Assembly: GCF_964063325.1 (NCBI RefSeq)
Contig: NZ_OZ061315.1
Coordinates: 744,001 to 808,000 of the forward strand
Direction: 5' to 3'
Length of the DNA: 64,000 nucleotides
Source of the DNA: Hafnia alvei
GTDB lineage: Bacteria > Pseudomonadota > Gammaproteobacteria > Enterobacterales > Enterobacteriaceae
Below are positions 7,503 through 17,141 of this stretch, piece by piece. The position numbers were made by a program, and so were the translations under genes. Numbering within the stretch: position 1 is the stretch's first letter; every line of letters starts with the position of its first letter. The notes beneath the pieces are model-generated. The model was not told the origin of the DNA, ran no database searches, and worked only from the letters and a program-made list of their open reading frames with translations.

Positions 7503-8657
7503 TTATTTCAAACCAGCAGCTTCACGCAGAAGTGCGGCTTTGTCGGTTTTTTCCCATGGGAAATGTTCACGGCCAAAGTGACCATAGGCTGCGGTTTCAC
7601 GGTAGATTGGTTGGATCAGATCAAGCATCTGAATCAAACCGTATGGACGCAGGTCGAAGAATTCACGTACCAGCAGGGTGAGTTGCTCGGTAGAGATTTT
7701 CTCAGTGCCAAATGTTTCGATCATGATTGAGGTTGGCTCAGCGATACCAATTGCGTAAGAAACCTGAATCTCACAGCGGTCTGCCAGACCTGCAGCAACG
7801 ATATTTTTTGCTACGTAACGGGCAGCGTATGCCGCTGAACGGTCAACTTTTGAAGGATCTTTACCAGAGAATGCGCCGCCACCGTGACGTGCTGCACCGC
7901 CGTAGGTATCAACGATGATTTTACGGCCAGTCAAACCACAGTCGCCCATTGGGCCACCGATAACGAAACGGCCTGTTGGGTTGATGAAGTATTTGGTATT
8001 GGCAGACAACCATTCTGGCGGCAGGACCGGCTTGATGATCTCTTCCATCACAGCTTCTTTCAAATCAGGCAGGCTGATGGTGTCAGAGTGCTGAGTGGAG
8101 AGAACCACTGCATCGATACCGGCAATTTTGCCGTCGTCGTACAGGAAGGTTACCTGGCTTTTGGCGTCTGGGCGCAGCCATGGCAGGGTGCCGTTTTTAC
8201 GTACTTCAGCCTGACGCTCCATCAGACGATGGGCATAGGTGATTGGCGCAGGCATTAATACTTCGGTTTCGTTGGTCGCGTAACCAAACATAATACCTTG
8301 GTCGCCAGCACCCTGTTCTAAAGGATCGGTACGGTCAACGCCTTGGTTGATATCTGGAGACTGCTTACCGATAGCGCTCAGAACGGCGCAAGAGTTAGCA
8401 TCAAAGCCCATATCAGAGCTTACATAGCCGATTTCAGCAACGGTTTTACGGGTCAGCTCTTCAATGTCTACCCATGCATTAGTGGTGATTTCACCACCCA
8501 CTAGCACCATGCCGGTTTTGACATAGGTTTCACATGCAACGCGCGCTTTTGGATCCTGTTCGAGGATCGCATCAAGCACGGCGTCAGAAATTTGGTCAGC
8601 AATCTTATCAGGATGTCCTTCGGACACTGATTCAGACGTGAAAAGGTGTTTAGCCAT
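7503..8657 (-). CDS. metK: S-adenosylmethionine synthetase
   Basis: Cytosolic enzyme making S-adenosylmethionine from methionine and ATP. The 384 residues equal the E. coli length. The N-terminal SEGHPDK motif, the GAGDQGIMFGYA signature and the glycine-rich GGGAFSGKDPSKVDRS phosphate loop are all present. AAAGG lies about 10 bases before the ATG. Transcribed away from speA and towards galP but with its own terminator. Methionine repression through MetJ is known in E. coli; only weak box-like repeats are visible here. Confidence 0.97.
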   Translation of the reverse strand: MAKHLFTSESVSEGHPDKIADQISDAVLDAILEQDPKARVACETYVKTGMVLVGGEITTNAWVDIEELTRKTVAEIGYVSSDMGFDANSCAVLSAIGKQSPDINQGVDRTDPLEQGAGDQGIMFGYATNETEVLMPAPITYAHRLMERQAEVRKNGTLPWLRPDAKSQVTFLYDDGKIAGIDAVVLSTQHSDTISLPDLKEAVMEEIIKPVLPPEWLSANTKYFINPTGRFVIGGPMGDCGLTGRKIIVDTYGGAARHGGGAFSGKDPSKVDRSAAYAARYVAKNIVAAGLADRCEIQVSYAIGIAEPTSIMIETFGTEKISTEQLTLLVREFFDLRPYGLIQMLDLIQPIYRETAAYGHFGREHFPWEKTDKAALLREAAGLK

Positions 8658-8810
8658 GGTGTTCTTTACCTTTAAAAGACGGGTTTAAAATCACTGCGTA
8701 ATGCTGGGGTATGTACATCAGTATCTAGCTTGTGGCTAGCTCTGGTGCCTGATGCATCCTGCAACGCCCCTCAGGCAAAGCCGTTCAGCAGTTTATCAGT
8801 AAATAAGTAT

Positions 8811-8834
8811 AGATGGATTACCATCTGGACGGCT
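8811..8834 (-). promoter_or_regulatory. weak tandem MetJ-box-like repeats
   Basis: Three adjacent 8-base units upstream of metK (AGATGGAT, TACCATCT, GGACGGCT) match the met box AGACGTCT at 5, 4 and 6 of 8 positions. MetJ tolerates weak tandem boxes, but this match is not strong by itself. Confidence 0.3.
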
Positions 8835-9130
8835 ATTTTAAGACAGACCCGCCGTAGTTTTCTAGTCTTTTTGTCACTTTATGTCCGCAAACGAGTATTT
8901 TTTTCTATACAGTCGGTTTCTTTTACACCTGCGTAAACGCACAGAAACAGTTTTTAGCAAAATTTCATTTTGCAATTTCCCGCTGTTGATTGTATAAACT
9001 GCGCGCGGCTTACCGGTGCATGACGCTTTAACCGAATCGCTAAAATGTGTTAACAGCAGTGGTTTTTAGATAACTTGCTGAAAATACAAGTGATAAGGGG
9101 CGGCTATGTGTCTCACTTCCGGCCGAGGAG

Positions 9131-9150
9131 GGTATGAGTTGTTGCTCATA
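9131..9150 (+). other. hairpin around a possible sORF start in the speA leader
   Basis: GTATGAG-TTGTTG-CTCATAC forms a perfect 7-bp stem. Its 5' arm contains the ATG of the small reading frame at 9134, just after a GAGGAGG ribosome-site sequence. The hairpin could mask that start codon. Confidence 0.4.
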
Positions 9151-9388
9151 CTGTCAGTCTCAACACACTGTTAACTTTTTGGATCTGCGCGTTATTTTAA
9201 CCGCAGGCATGGAGGTGGTTCAGGTAATGATCCGCACGAATATCTCAGCGACAACGGTCGCGTTTCACACTATTGCTTCCGGCAATATTCTGCGTCTTCA
9301 TGGCGCTCCGCTGTTCCGCGCTTTGCGCCTTCCTTCCTATTTATCTGCATTTCTCGCATTTTCCCGATGTTATTCACCGCTTTGGTGA
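9134..9388 (+). CDS. possible small ORF in the speA upstream region
   Basis: An 84-residue frame beginning MSCCSYCQSQ, with an unusually good ribosome site (GAGGAGG, 4 bases before the ATG). I recognise no family. It has no clear signal peptide or membrane segment. An internal ATG with its own upstream GGAGG at 9228 could give a shorter product. It lies in the 1-kb gap between divergent metK and speA, where E. coli carries small genes of unknown function (yqgD, yqgB). It may be a leader ORF, a real small protein or chance. Confidence 0.3.
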   Translation: MSCCSYCQSQHTVNFLDLRVILTAGMEVVQVMIRTNISATTVAFHTIASGNILRLHGAPLFRALRLPSYLSAFLAFSRCYSPLW

Positions 9389-9520
9389 AGATGGGGAGCG
9401 ACTCAGGATTCTTACGCCGATAGCGGCAACTGATGACTGAACAAGGGTAACCTGCGGCGTGGTATTGCTACCAAACAACGCGCAGGTGAATTTTCATTGG
9501 GGTTTATCCTGCATTTAAGA

Positions 9521-9730
9521 ATGCACTCCCCGACCCACGGAGTTAGCGACGTGTTTTGCTCTTATACTTATATCAGTCCGGCATTTTGTCCGGTGCTGAG
9601 CTTTGTGGTCACGCCAAAAATCCCGGCGTGTGGGTTGTTAAGCGCAGATGTTGCTGCGATAGTGAATAAGCGTGCTGTGAATAATTCCATTATTTGCCAC
9701 GGCAGTGCACAAGGAGTTCGTCATGTCTAA
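9521..9730 (+). CDS. yqgB: YqgB-like small protein overlapping speA
   Basis: The frame ends 8 bases inside speA (its TAA is at 9728-9730, the speA ATG at 9723). Its C-terminal part, GLLSADVAAIVNKRAVN and on, aligns by eye with remembered E. coli YqgB (AYGLLSQFQAAIV...NKII), sharing GLLS, AAIV and a terminal N-x-I-I pattern. E. coli yqgB also lies directly upstream of speA on the same strand. The start is uncertain: ATG 9521, TTG 9497 or a later GTG are possible, and none has a strong ribosome site. The overlap would allow translational coupling to speA. Confidence 0.45.
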   Translation: MHSPTHGVSDVFCSYTYISPAFCPVLSFVVTPKIPACGLLSADVAAIVNKRAVNNSIICHGSAQGVRHV

Positions 9731-11699
9731 CGAACTTCGTCAACGCCCGCAGGAAGCGGCCGGACATCATCAATTGCGTTCTATGCAGGAGGTTGCCATG
9801 AATGATCGTAATGCCAGCAAAATGCTGAGTACTTATAACGTCGCCTACTGGGGTGGCAACTATTATGACGTCAACGAGTTGGGTCATATTTCAGTTTGTC
9901 CAGATCCCGACGTCCCAGAAGCGCGCGTCGATCTGACGCAACTGGTAGAGAAGCTGCAAAAAGAGAGCAACCAGCGCTTGCCTGCGCTGTTCTGTTTCCC
10001 GCAGATCCTGCAACATCGCCTACGTTCAATTAACGCCGCGTTTAAACGTGCGCGTGAATCTTTCGGCTATGAAGGCGGCTACTTCTTGGTTTATCCGATT
10101 AAGGTAAACCAGCATCGACGCGTCATTGAGTCTTTAGTGAACTCCGGCGAACCTTTAGGTTTAGAAGCGGGTTCGAAGGCGGAGTTGATGGCGGTACTCG
10201 CCCATGCTGGTATGACGCGTTCGGTGATTGTGTGTAACGGCTACAAAGATCGTGAATACATCCGCTTGGCATTAATCGGCGAAAAACTGGGTCACAAGGT
10301 GTATCTGGTTATCGAGAAGATGTCTGAAATCAAGCTGGTGATGGAAGAAGCCGAACGCCTGAACGTGGTTCCTCGCCTTGGCGTGCGTGCGCGCTTATCT
10401 TCGCAAGGCTCGGGCAAATGGCAGTCGAGCGGCGGTGAGAAATCTAAATTTGGCTTGGCGGCAACGCAAGTGCTGCAGCTGGTTGAAACCCTACGTGAAG
10501 CCGGTCGTTTAGATAGCCTGCAGCTGTTGCATTTCCACTTAGGCTCTCAGTTGGCGAATATTCGCGATATCGCTACCGGCGTGCGTGAATCTGCGCGTTT
10601 CTACGTTGAGCTGCATAAGTTGGGTGTGAACATTCAGTGCTTTGACGTCGGCGGCGGTTTGGGCGTGGACTACGAAGGAACACGTTCCCAGTCTGATTGC
10701 TCGGTGAACTATGGCCTGAACGAATACGCGAATAACGTTATTTGGGGTATCGGCGATGCCTGTAACGAGCACGGTTTGCCGCATCCTACGGTCATCACAG
10801 AGTCTGGTCGTGCGGTAACGGCGCATCACACGGTTCTGGTTTCCAATGTCATTGGTGTTGAACGCAACGAATTCCATGCACCTGTGGCTCCGGCCGAAGA
10901 TGCACCTCGTGCACTGCAAAGCCTATGGTCTACGTGGGAAGAGATGCAGGATTCTGATACCAAGCGTTCATTGCGTGAATGGCTACACGACAGCCAGCTC
11001 GATCTCAATGATGTGCATAGCCAATATGCGCACGGTATTTTAGATCTAACCCAGCGTGCATGGGCTGAGCAGCAATATCTGACGATTTGTAGCCAGATCC
11101 AAGAGCATCTTGACCCAAGCAATCGTGCACACCGTCCGATCATTGATGAACTGCAAGAGCGCATGGCCGACAAGCTGTATGTGAATTTCTCGCTGTTCCA
11201 GTCGATGCCTGATGCGTGGGGGATCGATCAGCTGTTCCCGGTTCTGCCATTGAGTGGTTTGGATCAGGCGCCTGAGCGCCGTGCGGTGCTGCTGGATATT
11301 ACCTGTGACTCAGATGGTGCCATCGATCATTACATCGACGGTGATGGGATCGCAACGACGATGCCGATGCCGCAGTACGATCCAGAAAATCCGCCGTTGA
11401 TTGGTTTCTTCATGGTCGGTGCGTACCAAGAGATTCTGGGCAACATGCATAATCTGTTTGGCGATACAGCCTCGGTTGACGTCTTCGTCTTTGAAGATGG
11501 CAGCGTTGAGGTGCAAGACTCGGATGAGGGCAATACGGTTGCCGAAATGCTGGAATATGTTCAGCTCGATCCTGAAGTGTTGCTGACCCGTTTTCGCGAT
11601 CAGGTGCGCAAAACCGATCTCGAACCTGAGCTGCAAACCCAGTTCTTGGATGAATTTGAGTCTGGTCTCTACGGATACACCTATCTCGAAGATGAGTGA
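9723..11699 (+). CDS. speA: biosynthetic arginine decarboxylase
   Basis: PLP- and Mg-dependent decarboxylase making agmatine from arginine, the first step of the SpeA-SpeB route to putrescine. The ATG at 9723, 7 bases after AAGGAG, gives 658 residues, matching E. coli; a GTG at 9705 would add six. The PLP lysine lies in the YPIKVNQHR motif. The SQGSGKWQSSGGEKSKFGL stretch, the HFHLGSQ and DVGGGLGVDYEG motifs and the C-terminal GYTYLEDE tail are typical. Here its partner speB lies 5.5 kb downstream rather than adjacent. Confidence 0.97.
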   Translation: MSNELRQRPQEAAGHHQLRSMQEVAMNDRNASKMLSTYNVAYWGGNYYDVNELGHISVCPDPDVPEARVDLTQLVEKLQKESNQRLPALFCFPQILQHRLRSINAAFKRARESFGYEGGYFLVYPIKVNQHRRVIESLVNSGEPLGLEAGSKAELMAVLAHAGMTRSVIVCNGYKDREYIRLALIGEKLGHKVYLVIEKMSEIKLVMEEAERLNVVPRLGVRARLSSQGSGKWQSSGGEKSKFGLAATQVLQLVETLREAGRLDSLQLLHFHLGSQLANIRDIATGVRESARFYVELHKLGVNIQCFDVGGGLGVDYEGTRSQSDCSVNYGLNEYANNVIWGIGDACNEHGLPHPTVITESGRAVTAHHTVLVSNVIGVERNEFHAPVAPAEDAPRALQSLWSTWEEMQDSDTKRSLREWLHDSQLDLNDVHSQYAHGILDLTQRAWAEQQYLTICSQIQEHLDPSNRAHRPIIDELQERMADKLYVNFSLFQSMPDAWGIDQLFPVLPLSGLDQAPERRAVLLDITCDSDGAIDHYIDGDGIATTMPMPQYDPENPPLIGFFMVGAYQEILGNMHNLFGDTASVDVFVFEDGSVEVQDSDEGNTVAEMLEYVQLDPEVLLTRFRDQVRKTDLEPELQTQFLDEFESGLYGYTYLEDE

Positions 11700-11735
11700 T
11701 AGGCTGTTCTAACAGACATCGAGATCACAAAGTAT

Positions 11736-11759
11736 AAGGGTGCTTCGGCACCCTTTTTT
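11736..11759 (+). terminator. speA terminator
   Basis: Stem AAGGGTGC/GCACCCTT with a TTCG tetraloop and a T run, 36 bases after the speA stop. Confidence 0.9.
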
Positions 11760-11812
11760 GTGGCTGATGTATAGTGAGAAATCACACCGATCTGAAGAAT
11801 GGGAGTATTCAC

Positions 11813-12697
11813 ATGGAAAAAGTCGACCTGCATATGCACTCGCATCATAGTGATGACGCAGATTATCCGGTTGCAGAACTGATTGCTCGCTGCGTTCGTG
11901 AGGGCGTTACAACGCTGGCGGTAACCGACCACAATTCGGCGTTTTCATTTGCTGAATCTGAAAAGTGGCGAAGTGATGCGCTGAATATCATTTCGGGGAT
12001 TGAAATCGACTGTACCTTTCAAGGACGTAATTTTCATTTGTTAGGCTATGGCTTTACGCCATCGGATGATTTCACGCAGGTGTATGAAAACTTCAACGAT
12101 ATTCAGCGTGAGCTAGTGCCCGTGAAGTTGGCGAAGCTCCGTGAATTCGGTTTTTTTATTGATGACGAACATTTAGCGCGGCTGGCGAATGGCCGTTTGC
12201 CTCAGGAAGAGCAGATGGGCGAGGCTATTCTTGAAGATGAGCGTAATGCTAATAATCCACTATTACTGCCGTACCGTTCCGGTGGCGCTCGTGCCGATAT
12301 GCCATTAATCAATTTTTACTGGGATTTTTTCGGCCCCGGTAAAGCCTGCTATCAGCCAGTGACCTACCCGGCTCTGGAGGAGATGACGGATTTGATCCGT
12401 GACAACGGCGGCATTCCCGTTATTGCCCATATTGGGGCCAACGTGAAAGAAGAGCATGAGGCGATACTTGAGCTAATGCTGGAATCTGGCGTGGCAGGAA
12501 TCGAAGTTTTCTCCAGCTACCATGATGATGAACTGGCGCAGCGTTTATATGATTTTGCTCTGGAGCAGGGCGCTTATGTCACCTGTGGCAGTGACTTCCA
12601 CGGGCGTAACAAACCCAAAATTGAAGTGGGAACCTGTCGATACAATCCAGAGCAGTTGCTAGAGATAAAACGTTTTCTCGATGTGGTGAATCAGTAA
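11813..12697 (+). CDS. PHP-domain metal-dependent phosphoesterase
   Basis: A 294-residue protein of the PHP (polymerase and histidinol phosphatase) family. The first metal motif DLHMHSHHS lies at residues 5-13, with TDHN near residue 42, GIEID near 62, IAHIGA in the middle and GSDFHG near the C terminus. These are the expected histidine and aspartate metal ligands. Start 11813 is preferred over in-frame 11774 because the conserved HxH motif then follows immediately and GGGAG lies upstream. It resembles TrpH/YciV-type nucleases or nucleotide phosphatases, but the substrate cannot be read from sequence. It sits between speA and speB with its own terminator. Confidence 0.75.
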   Translation: MEKVDLHMHSHHSDDADYPVAELIARCVREGVTTLAVTDHNSAFSFAESEKWRSDALNIISGIEIDCTFQGRNFHLLGYGFTPSDDFTQVYENFNDIQRELVPVKLAKLREFGFFIDDEHLARLANGRLPQEEQMGEAILEDERNANNPLLLPYRSGGARADMPLINFYWDFFGPGKACYQPVTYPALEEMTDLIRDNGGIPVIAHIGANVKEEHEAILELMLESGVAGIEVFSSYHDDELAQRLYDFALEQGAYVTCGSDFHGRNKPKIEVGTCRYNPEQLLEIKRFLDVVNQ

Positions 12698-12770
12698 ATT
12701 GTATTCTGCCCGGATGGTAAAAATGCATTCGAGGATAGGATTACGTAGTAGTATCGAATGACTAAAAATA

Positions 12771-12801
12771 AAATCCCAGACAGTGTGACAGTCTGGGATT
12801 T
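12771..12801. terminator. bidirectional terminator
   Basis: AAATCCCAGAC/GTCTGGGATTT, an 11-bp stem with a 9-base loop, lies in the tail-to-tail gap between the PHP gene and the chitinase/M60 gene. It has A and T runs on the two sides. Confidence 0.85.
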
Positions 12802-12824
12802 ATTATTTTTAAAATAAGATCAAA

Positions 12825-15800
12825 CTATTTATTGGCTAGGTATATATCCGTATTGTATTCACCAATATAAGACCAGTCACTATTGCTACTTTTCGTTGTT
12901 GGGAAATACCAGTAATCTTTATTGCGTAATTGGAAGAATCGATAGCTACCCGCGCTGTGATATAGATATATATCACCTGGCGTGCCAGTTGGATTACTAT
13001 CATCCCATGTGTGAAGCTTATCTTTTCCATAACGTTTCAGTATTTGTGCGCAATAGATAGTTTCGGGCCGTTGCTGTTCTCCTGAGGATTTCAGCTGAAT
13101 TTTAGCACCCATATCTATAGTATTGTCTTTATCTGACACCGCACACACGACGCTAACGTAGGCGTTGGCAATACATTCTGTAGCGGAGCGGAAAACGGCG
13201 GTCGGGCCATTATGAGAAACTAATTCGAATCCTTCAGGCGTTTTCCAGCTATAGCTTAACTCCGCATCTGGACGGTTTGTCACTATGGCTTGTACCGTAA
13301 ATTCCTCTCCTATCAAAACCGTTAATGGCAGTGATAATCGTCCTGAAATGCCTTGCTGTTCGAGTAAATAACGATAAAGAACTTTTTCATCTTCATTGAG
13401 CCAAATTTTGTCGTTGAGTTTCTTTAACTTCATTTTTGCTAAATTGATAGGGGCTTTCGCGGTTGAGCGATATCCCCACTGTTCAAAGAATGGCGATAAA
13501 TCAAAACCTGAAACCTTGCAGGCTAACGCAATGAATAAAGATTTTTTTTCTTCATCGCTATCAGGTAACTCCGATACCGAAAGCATGCGAATATTATCAG
13601 TTAGGCGTTGATAAAAATCCTTTCCGAAGGTGAGATCAAGCTGCCAGAACATGGTGACGCTTGTCCATAAATCCTCTTCAGCATCGTAATTATTGCCCGA
13701 TTGCTGCAGATAATCACGAGTACGTTGCCAACAGTTATCCGCCAGCAGGCGTGAAGTGAGCCCCAGTTCCCTCTGGACGTATAAAGAGGTCAGATTTTCG
13801 AGAACCTCACTTTTTGTCTGAAAGGCAATAACTTCATACTGGTGGCCGAGTTCATGCCACGGTCCCCACGATAGATTAATATTGTCCGTGATATCTTTGA
13901 TGCCGTCCTGATTTGTCGCCATCCATTCGTTAGTTGAACTCATGTATCCGCCCGTGCTATCGGCTTTAGTAAAGAAGTGATAACGCACGGCGGTTGCAAT
14001 ATTCGGATATGGGCCATTTTGTGTCAGCCCGTATTGTGTTTCAGCCCAATCAATAATTTTATCCCATGAATTTAATATTGCGACGGGATCGGTGACATTA
14101 CTTTTAAATTCGTGAATTGGGAGGGTAATGATCATACGCTTCCCGACCAACTCTGCGTAAGGTGATGTGTTTTTACTGACGGCCTGTGCAACATCTTTCA
14201 GCCATTGTTTCGCATTGGCATCATCTCTGCCTAATACAAAAACCGGCATCAGATTTCCACCACTAACAATAGTGACTTTCATATTTACCGCAGGGTCAGG
14301 AATATTATTAGATGCAATATATACTACGCCGGTTTGTGCGACGTTGATTTTATTGACCCCAACTTCAAGCGGTATTTTTTGCTTATCGCTATAATATTGT
14401 TGAGCCTCATCGTATCCCTCGACAATACAGTGGATCCAAATTTGTGGTGCATCTGTTGGTGTATTACCTGATACAGCATACTCAACGGTCAATACGCTGC
14501 CGGCTTTGGCCCAATAGCCTGTTGGCTGAATTGGCGCAGGAACAGATTGACGGCGCTGTAGATCGTTAAGTGCATAGGGGTCGCCATGTTGTTCAACGTG
14601 AAAAACATTACGTTGGTCTTCCTCAGGTTCAGGTTCTGGCTCTGGCTCAGGTTCATTCCCAATGGCATTCAAAAACGTTGTAGTGTATTCATAGTTTTTG
14701 GTTTGTGCCGAATTCTGCGTACAGGTGGATAAATCACCCATACCAGGGAAGTCACGACCAAGCGACCACATTGAAACCAGATTTAGGCTGTGCTGTTTTG
14801 CATATTGCGCCGTTTTGGTGGCGTCCTGAAAACTAAACATTTCACCAGCGGTATCGTTCTGGCCAATCATAGGGATCACACCGATCATCTTGTAGAGATC
14901 AGCAGAGGATTTATCTGGATAAATGCTGGATAGGTTATTTTTCGTGGCATCAATGGCACTCACGGCCGCCGCCCCCATATCCAGACCCGATGCGCCGTAA
15001 TCCATCGCCATAATTTGCACGTTAAGTGCCAGACCGATCTGCTTAGCATAAGTGATCATGGCAATACCTTCACCGGTCAACCCTGTTGGCATCACCGGTA
15101 GCGTCAGGCTAAACCACAGCGTTGGATCCTGTTTTTGCGCTGCCAATGCGGCAGGGAACGCCACTTTGTAGTTGTATTGCCCCGCGCTTTCAAAATCAAA
15201 ATCGATATGCTGAATACCGAAATCTTTTTTCAAGTTGAGATAGATAGTGGTGAGATCTGCTTGAGTTTGGGTAACTGAAGGATCGGTGCCGCTGGCGCCG
15301 CCAAACGCCGCAATCGGTTCGCCGCCAGCTGCATGAATAATGTCGCAGACTGGCTTAACAGCGCTGTATGGGAAATAAGTATTGCCCCAAACTAACTGGT
15401 TAGAGGCACGATCTTGTACGAGAAAAGCCAGATGGAATTTCTTCACTCCGAGTGCAATGGCATCGGAAACCAGGCTAGTGTTGATCCCCGGAGGATTTGT
15501 CCCCCAGTTTGCATTGATCGTGACATCGATATAAGGCGCAAAACTGGTGGTCGTGGCTAGCGGTGCCTGAGTGGTTGCCGTGATGATCGCAGAATAGGCG
15601 GAAACGTTATTATTGGCATCATAGGCGGCTACGCTTAGGCTATATACTGTATTGGCAGTCAGGCCGGTTAGTTCACAGGTTGTCGTGATGACATCTTTGG
15701 TGACGCTGCTACCACTGGCTGAGGTGTATTTGACTTTGTAGCCGGTAACACCAACGTTATCCGTTGATGCTTTCCATGTTAGCGTTAAGGAGGTATCGGT

Positions 15801-16769
15801 AATAGCACTAACGCCGAGGCCATTAGGTACAGAAGGCGCGCTGGTATCAGCAGAGGGGGTCGCTGTTTCAATCGTAGCGGTGGTTGCAGGTGATTGGTTG
15901 CCTGCGGCATCTACGGCAGTTAGCGAAATAGCGTAATTTGTTTCCGCCGTTAGGTTACTCAAAATAACACTGGTGATGGTGGTTTGAATTTCAAGTGCAG
16001 CCTGAGTATCGCCCACTGGTTGGTAGGTCACCACATAATGGTCGACGCCAACGTCATCGGTTGCTGCATCCCAACTTAGAGAAATGCTGTTAACGCTAAT
16101 GTTGGCAGACTTCAGATTGCTAGGTGCGGTAGGTGCAGTGGTATCAGGTGTTTGGGCGGTGGTGGTCACATTTGCTTCAACGATTGATGTCCAATTGTCA
16201 GGGGTATCGAAAGTAGCAATAGCGATGATATATGAGGTTGTCTCCATAAGATTATTTATGGTGACCTGAGTTTCCGTGGTCTCGATTTGTAATGCGGCCT
16301 GAGGGTCATCCTCTGGTTGATAGGCTACATCATAGTGATCGACATCGCCAGTTGGTGCATCCCAGCTCAACGTAAAACTGTTCGCACCCACACTTGAGAA
16401 TTTCAGGTTAGTGGGTTTTGTTTGTGCGTCGGTATCTGTGCTGGCAACGCTATTAATAGCGTTGAGGCCATTTACCCAATAAGCCACAGGAGACATACCA
16501 CATGAGTCATTAGCGGTGACCGAGAAAGTCACTGTTTGATTATTAGCAACATTAGGCTCTTCCAAGTAACCCACTAAGCTACCATAAGTGGGCGTAAACA
16601 TAATCCCATCATTATATTCAATATATGAATCTTCTCCAAAGTCTATTGTAATCTCAGGATTAATGAGCATCTCTCCGGTGTTGTTAGTGAGTTCAAATTC
16701 AAATACTCCAACATATGATGAAGTATTTATCCATTTTGCATTGAAGGTGATATTAGTGTTATTTGACAT
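12825..16769 (-). CDS. GH18 chitinase / M60 (enhancin-like) peptidase fusion
   Basis: A 1314-residue modular protein. In order: a beta-rich N-terminal module (about 1-105, perhaps carbohydrate-binding); three fibronectin type III repeats (about 118-204, 214-303, 312-400); a GH18 chitinase domain (about 409-700) with catalytic E527 in HIDFDFES; a Glu-Pro linker (about 704-716); and an M60-type metallopeptidase whose zinc site is HELGH at 972-976 with likely third ligand E988 in SEVLENL. After it come an Ig-like stretch (about 1140-1240) and an aromatic C-terminal module with YWYFPT and SNSDWSYIG. No signal peptide is visible, so export would need another route. The gene lies opposite to its neighbours, splits speA from speB and has AT-rich flanks, suggesting acquisition. 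Likely targets are chitin and mucin-type glycoproteins. Confidence 0.85.
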   Translation of the reverse strand: MSNNTNITFNAKWINTSSYVGVFEFELTNNTGEMLINPEITIDFGEDSYIEYNDGIMFTPTYGSLVGYLEEPNVANNQTVTFSVTANDSCGMSPVAYWVNGLNAINSVASTDTDAQTKPTNLKFSSVGANSFTLSWDAPTGDVDHYDVAYQPEDDPQAALQIETTETQVTINNLMETTSYIIAIATFDTPDNWTSIVEANVTTTAQTPDTTAPTAPSNLKSANISVNSISLSWDAATDDVGVDHYVVTYQPVGDTQAALEIQTTITSVILSNLTAETNYAISLTAVDAAGNQSPATTATIETATPSADTSAPSVPNGLGVSAITDTSLTLTWKASTDNVGVTGYKVKYTSASGSSVTKDVITTTCELTGLTANTVYSLSVAAYDANNNVSAYSAIITATTQAPLATTTSFAPYIDVTINANWGTNPPGINTSLVSDAIALGVKKFHLAFLVQDRASNQLVWGNTYFPYSAVKPVCDIIHAAGGEPIAAFGGASGTDPSVTQTQADLTTIYLNLKKDFGIQHIDFDFESAGQYNYKVAFPAALAAQKQDPTLWFSLTLPVMPTGLTGEGIAMITYAKQIGLALNVQIMAMDYGASGLDMGAAAVSAIDATKNNLSSIYPDKSSADLYKMIGVIPMIGQNDTAGEMFSFQDATKTAQYAKQHSLNLVSMWSLGRDFPGMGDLSTCTQNSAQTKNYEYTTTFLNAIGNEPEPEPEPEPEEDQRNVFHVEQHGDPYALNDLQRRQSVPAPIQPTGYWAKAGSVLTVEYAVSGNTPTDAPQIWIHCIVEGYDEAQQYYSDKQKIPLEVGVNKINVAQTGVVYIASNNIPDPAVNMKVTIVSGGNLMPVFVLGRDDANAKQWLKDVAQAVSKNTSPYAELVGKRMIITLPIHEFKSNVTDPVAILNSWDKIIDWAETQYGLTQNGPYPNIATAVRYHFFTKADSTGGYMSSTNEWMATNQDGIKDITDNINLSWGPWHELGHQYEVIAFQTKSEVLENLTSLYVQRELGLTSRLLADNCWQRTRDYLQQSGNNYDAEEDLWTSVTMFWQLDLTFGKDFYQRLTDNIRMLSVSELPDSDEEKKSLFIALACKVSGFDLSPFFEQWGYRSTAKAPINLAKMKLKKLNDKIWLNEDEKVLYRYLLEQQGISGRLSLPLTVLIGEEFTVQAIVTNRPDAELSYSWKTPEGFELVSHNGPTAVFRSATECIANAYVSVVCAVSDKDNTIDMGAKIQLKSSGEQQRPETIYCAQILKRYGKDKLHTWDDSNPTGTPGDIYLYHSAGSYRFFQLRNKDYWYFPTTKSSNSDWSYIGEYNTDIYLANK

Positions 16770-17141
16770 GATATCTAATTCCTGATTTTATTTGGGTTGA
16801 AATGCAATATCAATGTTAGATACATATTTCTCATAAAAAAATAGAATTAAATTTATTCAAATAACCTTAAATAATAAAAGTGAGCTCATAGCTATTTAAA
16901 ATTAAATAAACTAGGCGTGTAAACATAAATACATTTATTAATAAGTGTTCTTCTATGAATTAGTAATATTTTTAATTTTTATAAATATCTTATTTAGTAG
17001 CTGAGTTCTTTGCTGTTATCTCTTTGAGAAAAAAGACCTTTTATACAATTGTTTTTCAGGGTAGATAAAGACTCACGTCGGGCTTGAAGAGTTGAAAGTT
17101 TGCGGCGATAATTGCCAACAGCAGCTTTAAAAGCGAACAAT
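16770..17141. other. AT-rich intergenic region
   Basis: About 370 strongly AT-rich bases between the divergent chitinase/M60 gene and speB. I see no gene. It presumably holds the promoter of the chitinase/M60 gene; I found no operator I can name. Confidence 0.5.

Noticed and set aside
8811..8834. MetJ operator as a firm call
   Set aside because: The best unit matches only 6 of 8 bases; kept only as a weak feature and not as a finding.
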